A stretch of DNA of 64,000 bases from Melieria omissa (lineage: Eukaryota > Arthropoda > Insecta > Diptera > Ulidiidae). The translations under genes and the position numbers were made by a program. The DNA is taken from assembly GCA_963971225.1 (NCBI GenBank), contig OZ020267.1, forward strand, positions 88,153,648 through 88,217,647, in the 5' to 3' direction. Below, piece by piece: positions 45,541 through 57,431 of this stretch. The notes under the pieces are model-generated. The model searched no databases. It had not been told where the DNA came from and worked only from the letters and a program-made list of their open reading frames with translations. How positions within the stretch are numbered: position 1 is the stretch's first letter; every line of letters starts with the position of its first letter.

Positions 45541-48500
45541 ATGGAAGGAGCACCAAATGATGGTTCGCCGTGCGCGCGCTCGGACAACGAGGTCAGGGTT
45601 GCGACTGCGCAGCAGTGCGCTAGCCCAACGGGGGCGACATTTGATGAGGCTGACGGAGCCGGCCATGTCGCGGCAATTGGCATTGGATCGCCTGAAGCCG
45701 CAAGGGCGCCGCATCGTCACGCATCAACGCCTACCCTGCCACCTTCAACGTCTGCAGCCCCAGTCCTAAACGTTACTGTGGAAAATACGCTGCCGCCGGT
45801 TTGCGCTGTGGGTTTACCGACCAGGAGAATCTTATAAGGTTGCAGAAATGTCTCAAAGGGCCAGCGCTGGAGGCAGTGCGCGGCAGACTGATGATGCCGT
45901 CAACTGTGAGTCTTGCGATCAACACACTGCGCATGCTGTATGGCAGGCCGGACGTTATTCACCAAGCAATGCAACGTAAGCTGAGGGAGGAGCCGGTCGT
46001 AAAACCCGACAAATTAGATACGCTGGTGTCATTTTCGTTGGCAGTGCAAAATTACTGCGCCACTATGCAGGCGGTCGGTCTAGCCGACTATTTAAACGAT
46101 CCAGTGCTGCTCAACGACCTGGTGGCAAAGTTGCCGAGCGATCAAAAGTTGAGCTGGGGTCGCCACCGTCTGTTGCTAAGTCGCGTTGATGTAGCCGTCT
46201 TCGATGAGTGGCTTTTTAGTCTTGCCGCATGTCCTAGCCAAGTGACAGCATTTCACCCCGCCGGCGCGCAAGTAGGTGGCAACAGCAACGAAATGAAAGG
46301 AGGAAGTCGTAATGCACAAAGGGCCAGGATTATGGTACATGACGTGGTCGCCGAGAAAACGAACAGGGGCGACGAGGCGACTGACTGCCCGAAGTGTGGG
46401 GCGAATCACAAGTTATCGGACTGCGCAGAATTCAGAAGGCAATCGCAAGGCGATAGATGGCGTTTCGTTCGTGAAAGAAAACTTTGTTTACGTTGTTTTA
46501 AACCTCACTTTATTCGAAGGTGCGGCTCCAAGGACAGCTGTGGTGTAGATGGGTGCAACATGGCTCACAACCCGCTTCTGCATAGAGCGACTACGACAGG
46601 TGGCGCAGCTAGTGAGCAAACTACACTACACCACGAGCCGGGTACTACGACGGGTCAGGAGCGACAAAAGGCGATCTTTAGGTATGTTGCAGTTACGCTG
46701 CACAATGGGTCGAAGGCTGTCGACACTTACGCACTCGTCGACGAAGGTGCGTCATGTACGTTGATTGAAAGCCAGTTAGCTGACGAGCTCGCGTTGGAGG
46801 GGCCGGCCGAGACGCTTTGTCTGCGTTGGACCGGCGAAATAACGCAAAGGGAAGCAACTTCCAAAATCGTAAGTTTCGACATCTCTCCAGCTGACGCAGT
46901 TGCGCGGAGATATACAGTGCGCGGCGCACGGACAGTCAACAATCTCGGGCTGCCTCAGCAGACTTTGGAAGGCGCCACCATCGGCAAGCACGATCATCTT
47001 AACAAGCTTTCCATCAAGCCATACGTCGCCGCCAGGGCGCGTATTCTTATAGGGATGGATAACGCCAAGATTGGAGTGCCTATCGAGATAAGGGAGCATA
47101 GAGGCTCTGACCTAATCGCTGTGCGATGTCGATTGGGCTGGAGCGTGTACGGTCGCGATACAAATGGGCGCGAGTCGGCGCCAAGGGTACTACATGTTTG
47201 CGAGTGTAACTCATCGGTCGACGGCCGCATGGAACAACAAGTAAAGGCGTACTTCGCAATCGACGCTATCGGCGTATACGCGCCGAGCAAGCCGTTGCTG
47301 TCTGAAGAAGACGAACGGGCGCTCGAAATCATGAAGAAGACAACAAAGTTTGTAGAAGCAGAGAAAAGGTGGGAGACCGGTTTGTTATGGAAGCATGACG
47401 TCATCGAACTCCCTGACTCGCTGCCCATGGCACGCCGTCGGCTCGCGTGTCTTGAGGCGAAGATGAAGCGTGACCCGCTATTGGCCAAGTTTATCATCGA
47501 CAAGATTAAGGAATATGAAAGGAAAGGGTATGCGCGCAAGCTGGCGAAGCATGAGGTGGAGCCAAGCGCCAGGTCATGGTACTTGCCCATATTTACGGTG
47601 CTCAACGCGAACAAAAATAAAACGAGGCTCGTATGGGACGCCGCCGCCAAGGTTGATGGTGTAGCCCTTAATACCGTGCTACTCAAAGGACCCGACCTGC
47701 TGAAAAATCTCCTTGGCATTTTGCTCCGTTTCCGCGAAAGACCATTTGCTGTATGCGGCGACATACGGGAGATGTTCCATCAAGTTAAAATCATTAAAGA
47801 AGATCAGGCAGCGCAGCGGTTTCTATGGCGCGAAGGTGATTCAACGAGGGAACCCGACGTCTACATCATGGAAGTTATGACTTTCGGCGCATCTTGCTCT
47901 CCCTCGTTGGCGAACTACGTAAAGAACCACAATGCGCAACGCTTTGCCGAAAACCATCCAACTTCTGTCCGAGACATTGTAGAGAACACGTTTGTTGACG
48001 ACTGGCTCCAAAGTGCTGACTCCGAGGAGGACTTAGCCCGCTTGGCTACCACGGTCCGTTGGATTCACGGAGAAGGGGGCTTTGAAATGAGGAATTGGAT
48101 GTCGAATTCAAGATACGTTTTGAGGGCGCTAAATTCTGGCAGCAATATGGTGGCCAAGCGCTTTGATGAACCCGAAGCCACAATGGAAAAGGTACTGGGC
48201 ATGTGGTGGTTGCCCGCCTCAGACGAGCTGACTTTTCTTGATAATTTTCCGAAAGAGATCCTCGAGGATACCATGGTCCCGACGAAGCGACAAATCTTGC
48301 GAACGGTAATGACAATTTTCGATCCGCTGGGTCTGCTGGGGTTTGTTATTATCCAGGCCAAGATAATTCTGCAAGAAGTGTGGCGCTCTGGGGTCGGCTG
48401 GGATGAGCCGATCGGCGAAGGCGAGCGCCAGAATTGGAATCGGTGGCTAAGACGTATCCCGACGATTAGAGGCGTCAAAATTCCACGGTGTGTCACCGAC

Positions 48501-50508
48501 CGCAGCCAGGACAATCAGCTGCATGTGTTCGTGGACGCAAGTATCAATGCTTACGCTGCTGTGGCGTACCTGCGCTCCTGTACTGATGGGCGCGTGCGCT
48601 GTTCACTGTTAGCATCGAAAACTCGAGTCGCGCCGTTGAAGCCCATATCAATCCCGAGGTTAGAACTGCTGGCTGCAGTGCTGGGCCTTAGGTTGGCGAA
48701 ATTCATAGGTGATGAGCTGACGATTCAGGTGAGTCACAGAACCTTTTGGACTGATTCAAAGAATGTGCTATATTGGGTGCGCTCGGACGCAAGAAAATTC
48801 CACCAGTTTGTCGCGCTTCGCGTGGGTGAGATTCTCGAAGGTTCCAGCGCCAACGAGTGGAGGTGGCTACCAACTCGCGAAAATGTGGCTGACGAACGTT
48901 GGTTCCGAGGGCCTAAATTTTTGGAGGCGCCGCAGCACGAGTGGCCTGTGACGGAGTTGACAGGTGTCGGCGATGAACTAGAAGAAAAGCTACATCACTT
49001 GTCCACCGACGATGAGCTGCCGAAAATTGCGGTAATCGTGCCAGACGTGAAAAGATTCAGCAAGTGGGAAAGGTTACGCGCAGCGCAGCGATGCGTTTTA
49101 CGATTCCTGCGATCAGCATCGAAGACAACAGCCCGACTGCAGCCGCTGCGAAGAACGCTGGGGGAAGATAGTATGGAGACAGCGGAGCAGGTAATTATGC
49201 GGCAGTGTCAAGAGGAGGTGTTCCACGAGGAAATTCTGAGTCTTCGCTGCGGCGACGAGTTCCCACGGAAATCTGCCATCTTTAAATGGTCGCCGTACCT
49301 GGACGAGATAGGACTACTACGCGTTAAGGGACGAATTGATGCAGTAGCCGGCGTACCTCATGATGCAAAGCGCCCAATAATTCTTCCGCGAAATCACCAC
49401 ACGACTCGATTAATCGTCGATTTTTACCACAGAAAGTTTCACCATCACCACAACGAAATTGTTGTCAACGAGATGCGACAACGCTTTTGCATAGCTGCTT
49501 TGCGGACACTGGTCCGAAATTGTGCGTCAAAATGCCAAATGTGTCGCAATCGTAATGCTCGCCCGCAACCGCCGTTAATGGGCAATTTACCTTTGGAGCG
49601 AGTGTCGCCATTCACCAGACCGTTCACCTATACTGGGGTGGACTACTTCGGCCCCATTGACGTAGCTGCAGGTCGAGGGCGCATAAAGCGTTGGGGCGCC
49701 TTATTCACGTGCCTAACCACGCGTGGAGTACACATTGAAATCGCTCCGTCTCTTTCCACGGAGTCGTTTTTGCTAATCTTTAAACAGTTCGTGAGCCGAA
49801 GGGGGGTACCAAGGCGCGTGGTATCTGACAACGGCACTAATTTTCGAGGTGCGAGCCGAGCGCTTGCAGAAGAAATCGAGAAATTGTCAGCAGGCGACGT
49901 TGAAGCGAAGTACCCCGAGATCGAATGGATATTCATACCTCCGGCTGCCCCTCACATGGGTGGGGCGTGGGAGCGGATGGTCCGCTCGACTAAATCAATT
50001 CTAATGGAAATCCTTCCGGAAGCCGGTATGCGTGAAGAAGTGTTAAGAGCCGCCTTAGCAGACATTGAAAGCATCCTGAATTCGCGGCCCCTGACGTATG
50101 TGCCACTAGACTCGCCTGACAGCGAAGCCCTCACGCCCAACCATTTCCTGTTGGGCAGCTCCGGCGGCATTCGAGAACGGCAATGCGAAGACAGCAGCGG
50201 ATCGGCACTCCGGCGGTACTTCAGACAATCCAGTAGCCGATCAATTCTGGAGGCGCTGGGTGCGGGAATACCTTCCGTGCCTCACCAGACGTTCCAAATG
50301 GTTCCAACCGCCGCCGCGTCCTATCGAAGTAAACGACGTGGTAATCATCGTTGACGAAAGCACCAAGAGGAACTCATGGCCGAAAGGAGTGGTCGTGGAC
50401 GTGCACATAGGCAAGGACGGCGAAGTTCGCAGCGCTGTCGTAAAGACGTCGCATGGCCTGAGCACTCGGCCGGTAGTCAAATTGGCGAAGCTGGACATCG
50501 AGAACTGA
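45541..50508 (+). pseudogene. BEL/Pao gag-pol polyprotein with three lesions
   Basis: Single gag-pol polyprotein for reverse transcription and integration. ATG 45541 opens the N-terminus. A frame break near 45800 coincides with loss of the first part of the capsid-like DUF1759 region. The 1517-codon frame 45801-50354 then contains, in its own numbering: the rest of DUF1759 (1-150), zinc knuckles (193-265; CPKCGANHKLSDC, CLRCFKPHFIRRC), DUF1758 protease (about 313; LVDEGASCTLIES), RT (DIREMFHQV about 653, FVDDW about 730), RNase H (FVDAS about 909), an integrase H/C finger (1200-1248), and an integrase core with Asp at GVDYFGPID (1279), SDNGTNF (1342) and HMGGAWERM (1384). A 1-nt shift near 50230 moves the last 80 residues (ending HGLSTRPVVKLAKLDIEN, stop 50506-50508) to another frame. 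Enzymatic domains look complete; gag does not. Confidence 0.95.
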
Positions 50509-50557
50509 AATCTATTGGGTAAACTCGTACGGCGTACGAGATATACGAAGGGGGGGA

Positions 50558-50835
50558 TGTTGCGGTAACATTGCTCTGGCAATGCCGTACGCACTTTTTC
50601 CATTTCTCCTTTGCCTTATCCTTCGCCAATGCGCCACCTGTCAAACGGACATTTCTACGGTCTTTTGCAATTTGGTTGTTGGCAGGTGCGCATGGGCGCA
50701 AGAGAACTAAAATGTAAGTTGAATTTAAGAAATTGTATTGAATTTGCTGAATTTGCCGTTGCTTAATAAAGTTTCAGCAAGTGTGCTCGAAAACGTTCAA
50801 CCAGCCTATTTCCTTTGGAACGCCTGCCGCCAACA
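50558..50835 (+). repeat. BEL/Pao 3' LTR (278 bp)
   Basis: Second copy of the LTR at 45220-45488, differing by a 9-bp tandem duplication near 50740 and about one substitution (AAAGTTTC versus AAAGCTTC). TSD GTCGC follows at 50836-50840. Confidence 0.95.
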
Positions 50836-50992
50836 GTCGCTATTGTCTATCAGCTTGAGTGTCTCTTCAAACTCCGTTATCACGTCCGTAATTTCTTCTG
50901 TATTTATTGTGTGGAGTATGATATTATATTTGCTAACGATTTCTTCGGTGCCTACCTTGATTTCCACGTAACCTAGGTTTGAGTCAATCTTT

Positions 50993-53900
50993 TCAATTAT
51001 CATCATCTGGTGGCTCGTTGTTATTGTTGCTAACAGTCCCATCAGAAATAGGAATACCTGAAAATTCGAATGGTCTCTTGATATTAGTTGTGTGTATATT
51101 TTGTAAGGGGTGTTTTCTAAATTTAGGTTGTTCTTTATGTCTGAGATTTGCATAATTTTTTATAAATCCTACCTGTCTATTTTCTGTATAGTCTTCTCTA
51201 TTTTCATTTGCCTTGTTAATTCTTGTTTGTTTTTGTCCTTCGATTCGTCTCTTTATTTCTGCTTTGTCAATTTTATTATTTTGTACGTTTAGTGGTGTAT
51301 CTCTGATAGTACTATGATACGAGTTATTGTATAGTTCTATTGCTTTGTACATTTGATCTTTGATAGGTATTTTATCCTCTATGTTTAGAGCTCGTATTCT
51401 TTCTGTTAGCGTATTATTAAGTCGTTCAACGTCCGAGTTCCCTGTGTGGCTGTTCGGTTTGGCGAAGTGAATTTCGATTCCTTCGTTTTTGCAGAATTGT
51501 TTAACATTAACGCTATTAAACTCATTGTCACTAATAAATTTCTTTACTTTCCCTTTTATCGACAAGTACAATCGAATTTTTTCTATGAGTGTTTGGCTGT
51601 TCCTGTCTTCGAGATAGAAGCTAGTTGCATGCTTGGAGAATTTGTCAATGAAATTCAAAAATGAATGTTTTGAGTTAACATATGTGTCCATGTGTATGAT
51701 TTCATTAATGTCTGATGGTGTTTCTGTATGGGAAAATTTCTGTTTTATTGGGTTTCTATCATACTTTGCTGCTGAGCACACATCGCAATTATTTATTACT
51801 TTGTTTATAATAATTCTCAGGTTCGGGTAATATACTTTGTGTTTCAACGCTTCGTAATTCGCTATGATCCCCGAGTGACCTGATTCTCTTTTATGGAAAA
51901 GTGCTACCTGTTTCAGTGTTTCCTCTTCATCTTTAAGGTCTTTTGCGAAGTAGCTACACTTTACGAATTTAATGTTTCCTTTTCCTGGAAATAGTTCGAT
52001 TAGTTTTTGTTGCAGGTTATTATATGTTGAGTCATCTAAAGCGGAGTAAATAGCTATTTTGCCACAAGTTATATGTCTTCTGACAATATCGGCAACATTA
52101 TTAGGTATGTCATTCCTATCAATATACATTCTTATGTTGTTCAATATTTTTTCAAATTCCTTTTCTTTCCTGTCGACGAGAAATAATTGATTCTTAAACC
52201 TATTTACGACTGTTTCCAATATAGGGATGTGGTCGTGTAAATCCTCTTCTTGTGAATGATCTGTTTGTCCGTCGATTGACTCATTGTCATTAATTTCTTC
52301 TATTCTATTTGTAACGCTTATTTTATCTAGGTAGTTAATTTCATATTCGTCAATGTTTAGTCTACTTAAGAAATCTGCAATTTTATTATCTGCACCCTTT
52401 ATATAATCTATCTTAGCGTCATATTTTCCTAACTGAATGAGCCATCTTTGCAGTCTAGGATTAATGTCTTTTCCACAGTTTTTCATTTGGAGCCACTTAA
52501 GTGGTTGGTGATCTGTGTGCAAGTCAAACTCTTTGCCATATAAGTATGGTCTGAAGTATTTACACCCCCATACTACTGCTAATAGCTCCTTTTCTATTGT
52601 AGAATAGCGCTTTTCGTGATCATTGAGTGTACGAGAAGCATAGCATATCGGGTGCCCATCTTGAGTGAGGACTGCCCCCAGTGCAAAATTACTAGCGTCT
52701 GTTATAAGTCTGAATCTTTTATTGTAATTTGGGTACTGTAAAATTGGGTGATCCGTTATAATTTCTTTAAGTTTTTCGAAGGAGGATATGTAATTAGGGT
52801 CGTTGCTGTTAATTTTCGCATCCTTCTTCAAGTACTTAATCATGGGGCCTGCAATCTTTGCGTAATCTTTAATAAACTTTCTGTAGAAGCCGGTTGCTCC
52901 TAAAAATGCTTTATCTGTTTTTGTGTTGTTGGTAATTTTAAATTTTTGATAGCTTCTATTTTTTTTTGATTCGGTTTGAAACCATTTTGTGTTATGTTTT
53001 TATATTTATGTGCCCTAAATACTCGGTTTCTTTCTTTAAGGGGGGAGTACACTTTGATTTTTCAAAAAAATGTATTTTTTTTTTTTTGGCTTAAAATGTT
53101 CCTTGGGATGTATACTTTAATTTAGAAAAGACTCCAAGTCCGCCAGAATATTCCTTACCGCTTTACGAAGCGATTTCCTAAAACATGTACCGGCGCGCTG
53201 AGAGAGCATTTTATCTTTAAACGCGTTTATCTCGAAACGGGGCTTTTCAAACTGGCGTGGGAAATAACTCTAACCAGTTATTATTAAATTTGGATATCGC
53301 CTAGGTTTTCTTGTTTAGAATTAAATTCTGCTTAGAAATACGTATCCACATTTTCGATTTTGTCAAAAATGGATTTTTAATCCACGATTTTGTAAGCATT
53401 TTTAGGGTTAAAAAATGGACTTTTTTTCCTAAGGCCACAACTTTTGAAAACAATTAATTTTAAAAAAATCGGAATACGTATTTCTAACCCGAATTTCATT
53501 ACTTATCAGGATTTTGTTCGATTTATGTTCCAGGATCACATGGGAAGGAGTATTTTCTCACGCCGTTTTCCGACTTCCGCGCGAGGACGCCCGCGCGACC
53601 TGGTGCACCGGCCACGGGGGGACGCCAATCGAGTTCAAAAAAATACAAATTGTAGTTCGAAGGATGAGTAATAAATGGGTTATAACATATTTGCCCTCCC
53701 TGAGTGTTTTATTGCTTAAAAAAATTAACGAAAATGCCTTACTTTTTGGACGTTCAAAGTGTACTCCCCCCTTAAGAAACTGCACTTATCGATTTGTATT
53801 TTTAGTCCCACTTTTTGCAATGTTTGAAAGATTTTTCTTAGGTTGGTTATGTGTTCTTGCAAGGATGTACTAAATATTAGTATGTCGTCTAAGTATACGA

Positions 53901-54920
53901 CGCAGATTTTGTTGATGTACTGTTTTAATATCGCGTTCATCAACCTCTGGAAAGTGGCAGGAGAATTTTTTAGCCCAAATGGCATTCTTACGAATTCATA
54001 ATGGCCAAACGGAGTCGAAAACGCTGTTTTCTTTCTATCCTCAGGCTTCACCAAAATTTGATGAAACCCTTTTGCCAAATCAATCGTTGAGAAATATTGA
54101 GCTTTCCCCAATTTGTCTAATATAGAGTCTATATTAGGTATTGTGTTCTTGTCGCTGATAGTACATTCGTTTAGTTTTCTGTAATCAGCCACTATCCTCC
54201 ACTTCTTATTTCCAGAGTTATCAATTTTTTTTTGAACAATCCAAAGAGGGCTATTGTAGGGTGAGTTGCTTTCGGTTATAATCCCCTGTTGCAACATTTC
54301 ACTTATTTGTCGGTCTATTTCTTCTTCGTGTATCTTAGGGTATCTGTAAATTTTTGCGTATATTGGTCTATCATTTTCCGTGATAATTTCGTGTTGGATC
54401 TCATGGTTAAATGTCAGTGAATCTCCTTCCCTAAAAATGTGGTTTTGAATTCTTCTAGTAATTTTCGTACCTGTTGCTTCTCTTCGTTGTTTAAGTGATC
54501 TAATTTTATTTTCTCTAAGAAGTTATTTTCGAGTGGTTCTAATGAATGTATACTGTCGGTTGCGAATGGGAAGTGGCTATTGATGAAAAAAATTTTGTTT
54601 TGTTTTATCTGTAAATATTTCGATTCTAAATCTATTTTTGCGTCAAATTTGGTTAGGACATTTTGCCCAATAATGGCGTCGTATTTTCTGTTACGTAAGT
54701 CAACTACATTCCAAGATATGGTTCCCTCTGTGTCGAATTCTTTTGGAATTTGTGTTGTAATCTTTTCTGTAATTCTATTAATCCCATTTATTGTCGAGAA
54801 AAACTTCGGGTTTTGTAGAGAAAACGTGGGGAATTTTTCCTTAGCATTAGTATTAATAATACTCGTGGTTGAGCCTGTGTCTATAAGACAGTTAAATATA
54901 CAATCTTCTATATTTAGCTT
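50993..54920 (-). pseudogene. Errantivirus #2 pol, interrupted by TTAAGG element 8
   Basis: Protease (CLIDTGSTTS, around 54897-54868), RT ([16 protein letters not shown] at about 54273-54226; FHQILV; YLDD at 53895-53884), then the TTAAGG insert (53040-53771). After a decayed stretch (stops at about 52840-53030), the long frame 52843-50993 follows: RNase H (TDASNFALGAVL; TDHQPLKWLQ), integrase HHCC finger (GHSGIIANYEAL...CDVCSAAKYDR) and catalytic core residues in HMDTY, ISDNEFN and DVERLNN. One further frame problem lies between the protease and RT frames (about 54300-54440). The integrase part is intact. The end overlaps the start of env. Confidence 0.9.
53040..53771. mobile_element. TTAAGG element 8 (732 bp), in errantivirus #2 RT
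   Basis: TTAA lies at 53036-53039 and 53772-53775. The ends are perfect inverted copies of GGGGGGAGTACACTTTGA. The core CTTTAAACGCGTTTATCTCG starts at 53215, 175 bp from the left end. The RT frame is in phase across the site when one TTAA is counted. Confidence 0.93.
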
Positions 54921-54922
54921 AA

Positions 54923-56163
54923 CTATTGGTAATGTGGTTCCCGAGGCTCGTTGGTAAAATTTACATCTTCTTCAACGTTGCCTATTTCCATCGGTTCTAC
55001 ATGTTGTTGGTAAGAAACATTTGTTTGACGGGTTTGTCTTGATTGCCTTGAGTTTGGGGAAAAGTTTGGATTTCTTGGATTTGTATTTTCTCTACTAAAA
55101 TCTACGTTTGGATTGGAATTGTTATAACTGTTGCAATTTTGTTGTGTCCTGTTTTGGATGTTATTTTGTTGTTGGTTGTAGTTAAAATGTCTTCTTTGGA
55201 CAGAGTTGTCATATTTGTTCGGATATTGTCTTGGCCTAGAGGACCCTAGACTATCGTCATTATCGCCCTTGTTACCATTAACATTGTCATTATTTTTTCT
55301 ATTGAAATTTTGACTGTCTGTTTGTTGCAAATCTGTCTGTCTCTGTGGTTTGTTATAAGAATCACTAAAAACTTGTTTTTGATGAGGATTATTCTTATTT
55401 ATAAATTTCTTATGGGCATATGAGATTGCTCTACTGTCATCTAGTAGTTTCAATCTCGTGTATTTCATAATTATATCATTTAAATTTTCGTTTTGATTTA
55501 TATGGGCTCGAATTGGGCCGTCTATCTTTTCTAATAAAATATCAACTAGGTCCCTATCTACATTTTCTGGTCTGTATATACCAGGTTTACATGGGTCAGA
55601 CAAATATACGTCATTAATATCAAATTTACAATTTTCAAAAATATTAAATAACTCTCTTTTACCGTCCGGCAGAAGTTAAAGATTTTCGCATAAGTTTTCC
55701 TTGGATTAAACTCTTGTAGAATTTTTGACTTCATATCTTCCCACGAAGCACCGTTTTGTAATTCCCTCACCCTCCTGCCAGCGTTGCCTAGGATTTTCTC
55801 ATCTGCCACAATTCTGAGGCAAAACTCCGTTAAGCTCACATTTGTTCCACATAGCGCTAGATTTGCCTCCACAGTATTAATGAATGCCCTGGCGTTGTGA
55901 TTCTCGGATAGTGGCTTTAACCGACGAAATTGCTCAATTATATCCCTCGGCGCTAAGTTGAACTCGTAATCTTGGGATTGTTGTTGTTGTTGTTGTTGTA
56001 GTAATTGTTGTTGCAGCGCTTCATAATTAGCTGCTGCTGTCACCAACTGCTGATTTTGTTGCTGAATTTTTTGTTCCTGCTGGCGAAGTATCGCCTCCAA
56101 TTCTGCGACTTCTGACATATCTTCGATTTGTCTGTTACTGTCGAAACGATTCTGTCTTTTCAT
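54923..56163 (-). pseudogene. Errantivirus #2 gag, frameshifted
   Basis: Starts at ATG 56163 with a Gln-rich coiled-coil region (QQQEQKIQQQNQQL and a poly-Gln run, 56000-55980), then the capsid-like part (RAFINTVEANLALCG, about 55895-55850). The frame changes at about 55675-55600 into 55603-54923, which completes gag with an Asn/Gln/Arg-rich tail and no zinc knuckle. The tail ends close to the protease frame of pol. Confidence 0.85.
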
Positions 56164-56187
56164 AAGTCAAAAGTTTGTGCTTTTTGT

Positions 56188-56189
<2 letters not shown>

Positions 56190-56217
<28 letters not shown>
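56190..56217. repeat. Poly-T run
   Basis: A run of about 29 T between the gag start and the leader of errantivirus #2 (A-run on the coding strand). Its length is likely variable or subject to sequencing error. Confidence 0.8.
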
Positions 56218-56221
<4 letters not shown>

Positions 56222-56447
56222 GTATCTTAATGGTCCAGCTCAGAGTATGGTGGACAGCGGTGCGTCGACAATGGCCACGAAATTGAAAAAATAGATATGT
56301 ATATGAAGGATGGCAGTAGATTCAAATTGTCTTTTTTTTCCTATGTTTTGTTAGCACTTCACTTAGCACTTTAGTTTTGTTTCGATCTTCGCGATGTTAA
56401 AAAGTTTTTTTTTCTCTGTAGGTTTGATTAATTTCTTCAGAAATTAA

Positions 56448-56463
56448 TTACCGCGACTGCGCC
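56448..56463 (-). promoter_or_regulatory. Errantivirus #2 primer binding site
   Basis: Directly after the 5' LTR on the minus strand the sequence is GGCGCAGTCGCGG. With the final T of the LTR it reads TGGCGCAGTCG, the tRNA-Ser-type primer site known from the 17.6/297/ZAM branch rather than the tRNA-Lys type of gypsy itself. The tRNA assignment is from memory of the family. Confidence 0.65.
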
Positions 56464-56765
56464 AGTTACGTGTATTAATAATTCAAACAACTTAAGTCGA
56501 AAGAAAAATTAAATCCGTCTTTATTGAGCTTGGTCTTAAGACTGACTTTATTTTTCTCGCTTAACTCTAACTTGGCTTAGCTGGTCGTGTTCAATTATGC
56601 TGAGCTAGCATAAGCAATGCCGGGGTCGTTGATACCGTTCATCGACCGCCGAAACGCTACGGATGTCGACTCAGCTGTTTGCCAATTGTTATTCGATACA
56701 AAGTTGGAAGGTTTGTTCAACTTTGTATCGAATATTTGTTTGTGTGTGTGTGTGTGTATGTAACT
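56464..56765 (-). repeat. Errantivirus #2 5' LTR (302 bp)
   Basis: AGTTAC...GTAACT termini. Near-identical to 42027-42341, including the AATAATTCAAACAACTT start and TTTGTATCGAATATTTG. Ends in a (TG)n stretch. Confidence 0.92.
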
Positions 56766-57254
56766 CGAGCACCTTCTCCAGTTGGTCACACCAAGAGATA
56801 CCAGGGCCTCTTCCACTTGGTCCTTCCACCGGAGACACGGCCTCCCTCTTCGCCGTCGACCTCCAACCATCGCATCGAATAGCTTTTTCGCCGGAGCTTC
56901 GTCGTCCATGCGGCAGACATGACCGAGCTAGCGTAGCCGCTGGATGTTAATTCGCTGCGCTACGTCCATGTCCTTATACAGCTCATACAGTTCGTAATTG
57001 GTTCGTATGCGATAGTCGTCACCAACCCGAACAGGGCAGAAGATTTTGCGAAGCACCTTCCTCTCGAACACTCCAAGGGCCGCTATGTCGTTCCGTGCCA
57101 TTGTCCATGCTTCAGCGCCATAGAGGAGCACGGGCAAGATAAGCGTCCTATAGAGTGAAAGTTTTGTCGGTCGAGAGAGGTCTCTACTTCTCAATTGCCT
57201 ACCGAGACCGTAGTAGCACCTGTTGGCAAGAGTTATCCTTCGCTGCCAAAAATA

Positions 57255-57431
57255 GTGTTGCCAAAAAGAAACTTGCTAAAAAAGCACCCTTTATATACTG
57301 AGGTATGAAAAAATGTGTATATTATTATATCTTTATTGTGAGTTTTACTCAAAATAGCGGCGGAAGTGCCTGGGGTCATCCGGTGAACGACATAGGTAAA
57401 CGACAAAAAACGTTGGTAAGGCGAAGGTTAA
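57255..57431. other. Mariner end and unassigned DNA
   Basis: 57255-57288 is the second end of the mariner interrupted at 41937. The rest, up to the TTAA at 57428, shows nothing recognisable. Confidence 0.45.

Larger units (their letters stand above)
45220..50835 (+). mobile_element. BEL/Pao retrotransposon, 5616 bp, nearly intact
   Basis: Complete element with paired LTRs (45220-45488 and 50558-50835), TGTT...AACA ends and an exact 5-bp target duplication GTCGC (45215-45219 and 50836-50840). It lies in env of errantivirus #2, in the opposite orientation. A purine tract (GAAGGGGGGGA) directly precedes the 3' LTR. The coding region spans about 45541-50508. GC content is clearly higher than in the surrounding AT-rich DNA. 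Confidence 0.96.
42422..51153 (-). pseudogene. Errantivirus #2 env, in three pieces
   Basis: Envelope-type gene of a gypsy-group element. Piece 1 (51153-50841) overlaps the end of pol and has a signal-peptide-like stretch (FLFLMGLLATITTS). It is cut by the BEL/Pao element (45220-50835, target GTCGC). Piece 2 (45219-44321) carries a basic cleavage-type site (HRLKR) before a hydrophobic segment, then a long helical region. It is cut by a hAT-like element (42775-44320, target TGTATATT). Piece 3 (42766-42422) has the membrane anchor (VTTIMLVIIVVVILKV) and a basic tail. Both insertions have exact target duplications and neither border shows other decay, so env was probably intact before them. Confidence 0.88.
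41938..57241 (-). mobile_element. 5'-truncated LINE split by errantivirus #2
   Basis: An exact 13-bp duplication GCTGCCAAAAATA (41925-41937 and 57242-57254) marks insertion of a LINE fragment into the mariner. The LINE itself is only 57241-56766 plus 42026-41938, about 565 bp. The minus strand gives the ORF2 C-terminus (LYRTLILPVLLYGAEAWTMA; CRMDDEAPAKKLF; GRRRRGRPCLRWKDQVEEAL) and, after the 14.7-kb errantivirus, the last residues and an AAGTAAGTAAGT tail. The errantivirus interrupts it at a CG-rich site (CTCG/CGCG). Confidence 0.85.

Noticed and set aside
46994..47764. 256-codon open frame on the minus strand
   Set aside because: It lies antisense to the BEL/Pao polyprotein in GC-rich coding DNA and has no recognisable domain. 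A shadow frame.
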